Below, one piece after another: positions 26,852 through 34,138 of a stretch of DNA of 34,138 nt. The stretch is from Chrysochromulina parva. Lineage: Eukaryota > Haptophyta > Prymnesiales > Chrysochromulinaceae. A model generated the notes under the pieces. It did not search any database, had not been told where the DNA came from, and saw nothing but the letters and a program-made list of their open reading frames with translations. The stretch lies in contig PJAB01000210.1 in NCBI GenBank assembly GCA_002887195.1, positions 1-34,138 on the forward strand. The letters run 5' to 3'. Every line of letters begins with the position of its first letter. The first letter of the stretch is position 1. A program made the translations under genes and the position numbers.

Positions 26852-27503
26852 GTCGAGCGTGGAGCCAGAGGATGAAAACTATGGCTGATCTTCGCTGCAC
26901 CTCTAGCGAAATGGTTGGGATGAACGGCTCGGGTGCTCGGGATCTGGTGCTCGGCACCTGATTGCCCACGCAGCTTTATAACCACCCCAGGCGGAGGCCC
27001 TGGCACTGGCCCAGGGACGGTCACTCCACGATGCACGAACGTCCAAGGAAGCTCCCCACCAAGACACTCATAGATGTGAAGCAGATTTTTGAGTGGTGCT
27101 GTTGTCTTTTTGGTTTTCAAGACACGGAGAGGTTGTGGAGATCGAAGATAGGGGGGTAATTAACGATAAAACCCCTGATAAAACGTCGTTGCGACAGAGC
27201 GACATTTCTGTGAAAAAAATCTTTCTCCTCTTCTTGAAAACCAAAAAGGCACCGGTTGCTCTAACTCTGACCGCTTTAGCTCCTGAGTTTCCGAGATTTG
27301 GTTGCAGTTCTTCTCTGTGTCTCGTTTCACTGTTAACAAGAAAGCCCCAAAGTTCTCCTCTGTGTCTCGTTTCACTTGTAAGAAAAGAGTCGGTACCTTG
27401 TGTGTCGATTCAACTGACCCTTTCTCAAGAAGAAAGCCCAAAAGTCAGCCTAGAGCCCAACGAAGACAGCAGCACACGCGCGGAGGTCTTCGGATTACCC
27501 TCG
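26810..27503. other. AT-richer spacer with inverted and direct repeats
   Basis: A perfect 17-bp inverted repeat (CTTTTTGGTTTTCAAGA at 27106-27122; its complement at 27232-27248) brackets about 110 bp. CTCTGTGTCTCGTTTCACT is directly repeated at about 27314 and 27358. A long frame runs through here in line with the FMN reductase but starts only with GTG. Confidence 0.65.
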
Positions 27504-28196
27504 ATGCTTTGGGCTGCGAGTATCATTGGTGCTGCAGGCGACCGGCTTGGCCAAACGCGCCAAAATCCCCCTTGCACCACTGTGTCGCTGATGAACGTCG
27601 TGGCACTGCACGGTTCCTTGCGCAACGCCTCGTGCAATGGTGGACTGCTTCGGTACGCGATGCAGGCAGCCTCGACTGCTGCGCCGAGCTTGAATATCAC
27701 GCACCTAGACATTTCCAAGTGGCCCCTCTTCAACTCAGACCTCATTGATGCCAAGTTGGTGCCAAGCGAGATCCTTGATGGCATTCAACGGGTGCTCGAC
27801 TGCGACGCGGTGCTCATCGTCACTCCCGAGTACAACTTTGCATGCTCACCAGTGACAACCAATGCAGTTGCATGGCTGTCGAAGGCTGCCATTTTGCCTG
27901 GTACGAACACGGCGCCTCTCGCCGGCAAGCCATGCGGCCTGCTCTCTGCCGGCGGAGGCCAGGGCGGTATGCGCGCGCAGGTGGCGGCCAGGGCAAGCTT
28001 CATTCAATTCCTCAAGATGCCGTCGATGGCCGAGCCCTCTGTTGCGATCAAGATATTTGCAGGAGACCCGAAGCCATTCGACATGGGCACCGGCGAGTTG
28101 ACCGGCGAGGCTGAGCAGCGCGACGTCGCGAGTTTCCTCGCATCGTTCCAGGCTTGGTTGAGCGCCTCGCCGCAATTCACGCCGCTCGCTGGCTAG
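27504..28196 (+). CDS. NADPH-dependent FMN reductase family flavoprotein
   Basis: 230 aa from ATG 27504, or 201 aa from ATG 27591, which fits the family length better. The flavodoxin-like fold is plain: VVALHGSLRNASCNGGLLRY (the GSLR phosphate loop), HLDISKWPLFNSDL, CDAVLIVTPEYNFACSPVTT (PEYN motif), KAAILPGTNTAPLAGKPCGL and LLSAGGGQGGMRAQ. Such enzymes reduce FMN or quinones using NADPH. The 29 residues before ATG 27591 might be a targeting extension. The C-terminus ends FTPLAG. Confidence 0.88.
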   Translation: MLWAASIIGAAGDRLGQTRQNPPCTTVSLMNVVALHGSLRNASCNGGLLRYAMQAASTAAPSLNITHLDISKWPLFNSDLIDAKLVPSEILDGIQRVLDCDAVLIVTPEYNFACSPVTTNAVAWLSKAAILPGTNTAPLAGKPCGLLSAGGGQGGMRAQVAARASFIQFLKMPSMAEPSVAIKIFAGDPKPFDMGTGELTGEAEQRDVASFLASFQAWLSASPQFTPLAG

Positions 28197-28229
28197 CTCA
28201 ACCACGGCGTGTCTTGGTATCCACAGCGG

Positions 28230-28330
28230 CAGACGACATCTTCACAGCGACAGACGGCGTCTTCAAAGCGACAGATGACGTCTTTCGTTGGGGACACGTC
28301 CAAGCAGTCTTTCGCGACGCTCTCTTGGGC
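28230..28330 (+). pseudogene. Copied fragment of the nucleotidyltransferase C-terminal exon
   Basis: Positions 28282-28323 match 26434-26475 at 40 of 42 bases and still read FRWGHVQAVFRDAL. It is preceded by about 2.5 units of a 21-bp repeat (cagacggcgtcttcaaagcg type) coding TDDIF/TDGVF. It lies directly after the FMN reductase stop and ends at a TGA at 28337. It is a relic of the Trf4-like gene, not a gene. Confidence 0.82.
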
Positions 28331-28713
28331 AGGTGAGTCAGCGCAGCAACCGCTTGTCGCCGCTTTTTCGCGCCATCTTGGCCAGTTTGATCGGGTTGGC
28401 GGGATGGGAAGCGCAGGCTGTGCGCCGGCACTCGCGGGCGGCGGTCGTGCCGTGGCTTAGGGCGCCCGCCGTCACAGCTCGATTGCGTGTGCGAGCCCGG
28501 GCGTTGGTGGTATCGTCGTCGTTGAGAGTGTTTTGGCATGAGCTGTGGAGAGTCTGACAGACCCTCGATGTGAGCTTTGGAAGCTCGTCGCCACACGACA
28601 ACTAGAACTACCGAAGAAGCTTCCACCTTCCTGAACGGCCGGGGTGGCGAGGCACGGGCGGCATTTTGGGAAAGCGCCCCATCGCGTAAATTTCCACAAC
28701 GTTCTCGCACAAT
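28331..28713. other. Convergent intergenic spacer
   Basis: Between the FMN reductase side and the end of the LRR gene on the minus strand. No repeat or conserved frame was recognised. Confidence 0.45.
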
Positions 28714-31335
28714 TTACAGATACAACTTAAATCCACTCCGGCCCTTGACCGCGTCTTGAAACGCTCGTTTCCCTGCATCTCCCAATATACAGTTCCTCTC
28801 CTCCCAAAGGACCAGCTTGGTCAAGACCACGTTGACCTTCAGCGCCTCCGCGATCGCCTTGGCACCGTCGTTGCCAATGTTGTTGTTTCCGAGGGCGAGG
28901 GTGGTCACCACCGCGTTGACCTTCAGCGCCTCCGCGATTGCCATGGCACCCTCATCCCCGATGCTGTTGCTCCAGAGGTTGAGCGTGGTCAGGACCGCCA
29001 TGAACTTCAGGTCAGACGCGATCAGGATGGCGTCGGCGGGTTGGAAGCCCTCGTTGAAGAAGCTGACCTCCGTCTGGTCGCGCTTCATGCCTGAGAGCAT
29101 GATGCCCTTCTCCGCGCCAATCTTGGCGAGCATCATGGCCGGCTGAATGCCGAGATTGTTCTTGAGCAAGTTGCAGTTCTTGAGCACCGCCATGGACTGC
29201 AGGTCCGACCCGATCAGGATGGCGTCGGCGGGTTGGAGGCCCTCCTTGAAGAAGCTGACCTCCCTCTGGTCGCGTTTCATGCCCGAGAGCATGATGCCCC
29301 TCTCCCTACCGATCTTGGCGAGCATCGTGGCCGACTCAACGTCCAGGCGGTTCTTAAGCAAGTTGCAGTTCTTGAGCACCGCGTTGACCTTCAACGCCTC
29401 CGCGATCGCCTTGGCACCGTCGTCGCCGATCTTGTTGTCGTCCAGGCGCAGGAAGGTCAGGACCGCGTTGACCTTCAGCGCCTCCGCGATCGCCTTGGCA
29501 CCGTCGTCGCCGATTTTGTTGTCGTCCAGGCGCAGGAAGGTCAGGACCGCGTTGACCTTCAGCGCCTCCGCGATCGCCTCGGCACCATCGTCACCGATGG
29601 AGTTGGCCCGGAGGTCCACCGAGGTCAACACCACCATGAACTTCAGGTCAGACGCGATCAGGATGGCGTCGGCGGGTTGGAGGTCCTGGCACGAGAGGTC
29701 GGCCTCCTTCTGGTCGGTGAGCATGATGCCCGAAAGCATGATGCCCCTTTCCGCGCCGATCTTGGCGAGCATCATGGCCGGCTGAATGCCGAGATTGTAT
29801 CTGTACTTGAGCAACTTGCAGTTCTTGAGCACAGATGTAGCAGGAAGGAGATAGGCGACGAGCATGGCCACATGCACGTGGAGCCCCCTACCGGACAAGT
29901 CGAGCGTCGTGACGCTGTCCTCGCGCATTTGCTGCACCGGAATGCCGCAAATGACTCCTGAGCCCGCACAGGCAATGGCTGCGATCGTCAGCCTCAACGG
30001 TGGCTCTCCCTCGCCTGAGATGCAGCTGTTGAGAACAGCCTTAGCAGTACCACCTAGAATCCCCGTTCTGTCGCCAAGGCTGTTTCGCAGATTCGCAGCC
30101 CGGACGGCGGCCACGTCCACCACATAGCCGTAGCCATGGAGGCGTGCCAGTCCAGGCAGGATTCGCCCCGCTGCGGCCGCGTCCCCGGGCCGGCCGGCCT
30201 CGATGAGCTGCTCGACGTCGAGGTCGGTGATCTCGCCCAGTTGTGTGGGTACTGGCTGCCTGTCGCGGCGGCACAGGCGCGTGCAGAGGACACGTCGCGC
30301 CAGCGCCCGCCAAAATCGAGTCACGCCCTTGAGCTCAACCAATGTGGCCACGTCCACCAGGCCCAGAGCAGCCTCCATGGCGTCCCCCGAGAACGAGGGC
30401 TGCTGCAGCAGTGCGGGCGATGGCGTGGAGCTGGCCGGCTGCTGCGGCGCCTCAAAGTTTTCTGGTGCGAATGCCGGCTCGGCGATTGACGCCGTGTGCT
30501 CATCCGCGCTGCCAAAGTCACCAACCGCGCCGAGCAGCGCGCAGAGTTCGGGTGTGCACTTGCCGTTGAGCCGGGAGGCGATCGCACGCTGAATGTGCTT
30601 GAGCGCCACCTTGGAGGCGTCGAGATAGAGGGCGTCCTCGATGAGCTGGATTAGCTGCGAGAGCGAATGCTCATCCGAGCTCGGCCACGTGTAGTCTGGG
30701 TCGTTCAGCTTGCACACCATCTGAAACGTCGAGGCCATGATCGTGGGCGTGGGATAGATGCCATCCTCGGATGTGGCGAGGTCCATAAGATCCTTCAAGG
30801 TGCCCATGAGTCGGGCTGCATCGCGCGACAACATGACCTCCTCTCCATCTCGCGCTCGCACACGTAATTGCTCATCGGGTTTGGCCTCCTTCGCCGTGGG
30901 CGCCTCCTCCTGCTCCTCGGCCGACGATGCATCCTTCTGCTTGCCGCCGCTGGCCGCCGCTACGAACTGGTCCTCGGTCCAGATCTCGACGCCCTTGGCC
31001 TTGGCGTCGTCGTCCTCCTCGGTTCCCGCGCCCCAGCCTGCAACGCGGATGCTGGTATTCCCGGTGACGGAAGGGTCAACTTTTGCTCCTGCCGACTCGG
31101 CCGCGTTCGTCGCATCAACGCGCGTCATCGTGAAGGTGCCGGTGAACACGATCGTCTTTCCCGATAGGCTGAAGGCGGCGTGCGTGCGTGCGCAGCTTTG
31201 GCCTTTGCGAGCGGGCGGCGCGAAAGCGAGCGCGAGCGGAGAAGACGCAAGAAACCGTGAACGAAGTGTGAACAGGCGGGACCTACGCGCCCGAACACTA
31301 GTCACCTCACTCGAGGCACTTTCAGACCACTCCAC
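28714..31335 (-). CDS. BRCT - SKP1-like - leucine-rich repeat protein, 5' end unresolved
   Basis: 873 residues if read from the GTG at 31335; the first ATG in frame (31128) falls inside the BRCT domain. N-terminal BRCT: FSLSGKTIVFTGTF, TNAAESAGAKVDP, GVEIWTEDQFVAA. Then a SKP1/POZ-like part: LRVRARDGEEVMLSRDAARL and LSQLIQLIEDALYLDASKVA. An F-box-like or linker region with Trp/Arg (VTRFWRALARRVLCTRL) follows. The C-terminal half is ribonuclease-inhibitor-type LRRs with 28-residue units such as SIGDDGAEAIAEALKVNAVL. BRCT binds phosphoproteins and SKP1 links F-box proteins to cullin ligases, so a DNA-damage or ubiquitin role is possible but inferred. No ATG exists between 31128 and the upstream stop at 31378-31380. 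Confidence 0.75.
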   Translation of the reverse strand: MEWSESASSEVTSVRARRSRLFTLRSRFLASSPLALAFAPPARKGQSCARTHAAFSLSGKTIVFTGTFTMTRVDATNAAESAGAKVDPSVTGNTSIRVAGWGAGTEEDDDAKAKGVEIWTEDQFVAAASGGKQKDASSAEEQEEAPTAKEAKPDEQLRVRARDGEEVMLSRDAARLMGTLKDLMDLATSEDGIYPTPTIMASTFQMVCKLNDPDYTWPSSDEHSLSQLIQLIEDALYLDASKVALKHIQRAIASRLNGKCTPELCALLGAVGDFGSADEHTASIAEPAFAPENFEAPQQPASSTPSPALLQQPSFSGDAMEAALGLVDVATLVELKGVTRFWRALARRVLCTRLCRRDRQPVPTQLGEITDLDVEQLIEAGRPGDAAAAGRILPGLARLHGYGYVVDVAAVRAANLRNSLGDRTGILGGTAKAVLNSCISGEGEPPLRLTIAAIACAGSGVICGIPVQQMREDSVTTLDLSGRGLHVHVAMLVAYLLPATSVLKNCKLLKYRYNLGIQPAMMLAKIGAERGIMLSGIMLTDQKEADLSCQDLQPADAILIASDLKFMVVLTSVDLRANSIGDDGAEAIAEALKVNAVLTFLRLDDNKIGDDGAKAIAEALKVNAVLTFLRLDDNKIGDDGAKAIAEALKVNAVLKNCNLLKNRLDVESATMLAKIGRERGIMLSGMKRDQREVSFFKEGLQPADAILIGSDLQSMAVLKNCNLLKNNLGIQPAMMLAKIGAEKGIMLSGMKRDQTEVSFFNEGFQPADAILIASDLKFMAVLTTLNLWSNSIGDEGAMAIAEALKVNAVVTTLALGNNNIGNDGAKAIAEALKVNVVLTKLVLWEERNCILGDAGKRAFQDAVKGRSGFKLYL
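28830..29680 (-). repeat. Near-identical LRR-coding tandem units (84 bp and longer)
   Basis: GTTGACCTTCA(G/A)CGCCTCCG recurs at 29383, 29467 and 29551 with an exact 84-bp (28-codon) spacing and almost no differences. A longer unit coding LKNCNLLKN...GIMLSGMKRDQ...PADAILI appears at about 29010-29180 and 29190-29370, with a relative at 29650-29830. The low divergence indicates recent duplication or gene conversion. Confidence 0.85.
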
Positions 31336-31377
31336 TCCGCCGTGCCTCAGGCCGTCGCAGCTAGGAAGCTGTCGAGT

Positions 31378-33651
31378 TCACAGACGCAGCTTCTTGTCGA
31401 GCTCGCCTGCCACCATCGCCGCCGCCGAGCTCGAGGTGGGCTCGACATCGGCTTCCTCGGGGTTGGAGTTGCCGGTGCCGGCGGCGAGCTCAGCGAAGGT
31501 GGTCGCCTCCTTCCACAGGCGCTTCCCGAGCACGCCCTCGACGTCGTCGCGGTGGATGACCTCCTTCTGGAGCAGCAGCTGCGCGAGCTGCGCTGCGAGC
31601 TCCTTCTTACTCGTGAGCAGCTCGGTCGTGCGCTCGTACGCCGCGTTGACGAGGTTGCGCACCTCCTCGTCCACCTGCTCCGCCTTCTCTTCCGAGTAGG
31701 GGCGCTGCGAGTCGAACTGCCCATCGCCGCGGGGCGGGAAGGAGAGGTTGCCCACCTTGGCGTTCATGCCGTAGAGCGTCACGATCGAGTACGCAATGCG
31801 CGTCACCTTGCGTAGATCGTCCTGAGCGCCCGTCGAGATCTTGCCGAAGAAGAGTGCCTCGGCAATGCGCCCACCGAGCATCATGCACATCGTATCGACC
31901 ATCATCTCCTTGGTGTGCAGCTTGCGCTCCTTGGGCACGTATTGCGCGTAGCCGAGCGCCGCCGCTCCGCGCGGCACGATCGACACCTTGAGTAGGGGGT
32001 TCGCGTACTTGAGGAACCAGCCGACCGTCGCGTGCCCGGCCTCGTGGTGCGCGACCCTCGTCTTCTCCTCGAGCGAAAGGACCTTGGAGCTACGCTCGAG
32101 CCCTCCGATGACGCGATCCATCGCGGCGTGGAAGTCGGAGAGCTCGACCTGCTCCTTCTTATAGCGCGCCGCGTGCAGCGCCGCCTCGTTGACCACGTTG
32201 GCGATCTCAGCGCCCGAGAAGCCCGGGGTGAGCGACGCGAGGGTCTCGGAGAGTTCCTTGACGTCGCCCCCGAGCCGCAGCTTGGGCAGGTGCACGCGGA
32301 AGATCTCAGCGCGGCCGGTGATGTCTGGCGATCCCACCTCAATGGTGCGATCGAAGCGCCCTGGGCGCAGCAGCGCCGGGTCGAGCGTGTCGGGTCGATT
32401 GGTGCCGGCAAGCACGACGACCTGCCCCGTGGTGCCGAAACCATCCATCTCGACCAGCAGCTGGTTGAGCGTATTCTCGCGCTCGTCGTTGCCGCCCATC
32501 ATGTTGCCACGCCCGCGTGCCTTGCCGATGGCATCGATCTCGTCGATGAACACCTGACGAGACGAAGGCAAACAGGGACCATCAGGGGCCATCAGGGTCC
32601 ACCAATGGCGATCGCTCGTGTTTCGATCTCGTATATCGAGCTCGGGTTCGGGTTTCGTCGATCCGCACAATGCACGGCTGCATCGCCTTGGCCTGCGCGA
32701 AGAGATCGCGCACGCGGCTCGGGCCGACGCCCACAAACATCTCAATGAAGTCCGAGCCCGAGACCGACAGGAACGGCACATTCGCCTCGCCCGCCGTCGC
32801 TTTCGCAAGGAGCGTCTTGCCAGTGCCAGGCGGGCCGACGAGTAGCGCGCCACGCGGGATTTTGGCACCGAGGTCCTCGTAGCGCTTCGGGTTCTTGAGA
32901 AAGTCGACGACCTCCATCACCTCGACCTTGGCCTCGGCCAGCCCCGCCACGTCCTTGAACGTGACGCCCGTCTTCTGCTCCTTGGAGACGATCGTCGGCT
33001 TCGACTTGCCCATCTGGAAGATGTTGCGCCCGCCGCCGCCGCCGCCGCCGCCGCCCATCATGCCGCCGAGGCCGCCGCTCGAGCGCATCATGAAGATCCA
33101 GAAGCCGATGAGCAGCAGCGTCGGCGCAATCTTGAGCAGCTCCTGCGACATGGATGTCTCCGTGTCGTACGTGACCGGCAGGTAGTCGCGAGGCGCGACG
33201 CCAAGGTCGGCCTGCGCCTGCTCCAGCTTCTTCTCGAAGCCGTTGACCGACGAGAGCGAGAACCAGTATTGCGCCTGCGCCTGCGGGACGCGCGCGCCCG
33301 GCGGGCCCGTGCTCGTGCGCACGTACACGCGCGCCTTGTTCTTGTTCACGATGACGATGCGCTCCACGCTGCCCGCCTCGAGCAGCTCGCGCCGGAAGTC
33401 AGCAAACGTAATCTCCTGCGGCTCCTGCCGCGTGGGGAGCATCTGGTAGGCGAGCGCCGAGCCGGCGACCAGGCCGATGACGAGCGAGATGGCAGACTGG
33501 TTCGGCCCGCCGTCTTGGCCGAAGAAGCCGCCCAGGCCCGAGCCGGGCGAGGAGCTGCCGCCGCCGCTTGAGGAGGAGCCTCCCGAGCTGCTGGAGCTGC
33601 CACCGCTGCTGCTGCTGCTGCTGCTGCCGTTGCCGCTGCTGCTGCCGCTGC

Positions 33652-33703
<52 letters not shown>

Positions 33704-33955
33704 GGACGCGCTGCCCGAGCTCTCGGCGGCCGAACCAGACGGCTTGCTCGAGCCCTCGGCACTCGTGCTGGCACCCTGCGCCTTGGGCTTGTGCCGGAAG
33801 AAGGAGCCAAAGCCCTTGGGAACCTTATCGGGTGGCTTGGGCGCCTCCGCCTGACAGAGCAGCCGCCGCGGCGGCGCCAGACGCATAGTCGTCGACGGCG
33901 AGCAGACCATTGGCCGCGCCAGGCGGCAGCTCATCATCCGTCGAACACCAAGCAT
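31378..33955 (-). CDS. AFG3-type mitochondrial m-AAA protease (FtsH family)
   Basis: Exons 33955..32669 and 32553..31378 on the minus strand give 820 aa. The basic N-terminus ([16 protein letters not shown]) suggests mitochondrial import. A long poly-Ser/Gly tract follows, then membrane helix [18 protein letters not shown], an FtsH-ext region ([20 protein letters not shown]) and helix [18 protein letters not shown]. The AAA domain has [20 protein letters not shown], Walker A GPPGTGKT (Lys 380), [17 protein letters not shown], Walker [13 protein letters not shown] rebuilt across the intron, and [22 protein letters not shown]. The metalloprotease site is HEAGH (599-603). The enzyme degrades and processes inner-membrane proteins. 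The best match in memory is AFG3L2. ATG 33955 is chosen because no other ATG lies upstream in frame. Confidence 0.93.
32554..32668 (-). other. Intron in the AFG3-like gene with mirrored exon start
   Basis: 115 nt on the minus strand. It begins GTGCGGATCGACGA and the downstream exon begins GTGTTCATCGACGA, so splicing restores [13 protein letters not shown]. There is no TGATGACC array and the end is tcgtctcgtcag. The mirrored start therefore occurs even without a family A or B body. Confidence 0.9.
33598..33705 (-). repeat. AGC (CTG) triplet array coding poly-Ser
   Basis: Plus-strand CTG triplets, with some CCG interruptions, give more than 25 Ser codons in the protease N-terminal region. It is a typical unstable triplet microsatellite. 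Confidence 0.9.
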
Positions 33956-34138
33956 TTCTTGGACGAGAATGCAGAGCACTTTCCAGGTTTCCAGAGCACT
34001 TCGGAAGCACCTGTGAACCGTCGATGCGCGTGCGGTCGGAGCGCACGGCGTTGGACTGAAGAGGTCGAGTGCCTGCTTGAATCCGTAAAACCCTACCGGT
34101 CACTACCGTACGTTACAGAAACGACATCGGGCCGTGCG

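Noticed and set aside
1..34138. tRNA, rRNA or transposase/reverse transcriptase genes
   Set aside because: I looked for cloverleaf-type and conserved rRNA sequences and for RT or DDE motifs and saw none I could support.

Overview
The window looks like nuclear DNA of a GC-rich, unicellular, flagellated eukaryote, most likely a marine-type alga. The evidence is spliceosomal introns inside conserved genes, a mitochondrial m-AAA protease, an R-SNARE-like protein, a PX-domain protein, a PP2C phosphatase and an axonemal DRC12/CCDC153-like coiled-coil protein. Abundant introner-like introns, two GC-AG introns and an almost invariant AG|G 3' junction resemble what is known from haptophytes, pelagophytes and dinoflagellates. 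The sequence alone does not settle which lineage it is.

Layout: 1-255 inverted and direct repeats; 256-2028 RlmI-like methyltransferase (+); 2327-3559 PP2C (+); 3852-5706 PX domain fused to a PLP aminotransferase (+); 5707-6623 repeat-rich spacer; 6624-8815 six-exon Golgi-type sulfotransferase (+); 8841-9186 a copied aminotransferase 3' end; 9660-12972 a CHAT-NB-ARC-LRR receptor (+); 13590-14183 DRC12-like protein (+); 14628-15389 membrane protein (-); 15578-17251 multi-pass membrane protein (+); 17643-18344 membrane protein (-); 18454-19209 YebC/TACO1 (+); 19403-20242 longin SNARE (-); 20374-26809 fifteen-exon Trf4-like nucleotidyltransferase (+); 27504-28196 NADPH-dependent FMN reductase (+); 28714-31377 BRCT/SKP1-like/LRR frame (-); 31378-33955 AFG3-type m-AAA protease (-). 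Genes are dense and several pairs are divergent with gaps of 110-190 bp.

The most interesting feature is the introns. Splicing that restores conserved protein motifs gives 23 introns. In about 15 of them the first 8-30 nt of the intron are a copy of the first bases of the downstream exon, so the donor GT (or GC) is the duplicate of the GT/GC that begins the next exon. The bodies fall into two recurrent sequence families. One is made of TGATGACC-type short repeats ending in ctgattgcctccctcatcag. The other is short, with catgcaagtgctcac near the start and ctctccccacag at the end. Nested, tandem and antisense copies occur, including one copy read in antisense within a coding exon. This looks like very recent, continuing intron gain with duplicated flanks of variable length.

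Other points of interest are an NLR-like protein with a caspase-like CHAT protease domain, a PX-aminotransferase fusion, a BRCT/SKP1/LRR frame that has no usable ATG and is separated from the upstream m-AAA protease only by one in-frame TGA, a SNARE whose zero-layer arginine is replaced by asparagine, and three copied coding fragments scattered in spacers.
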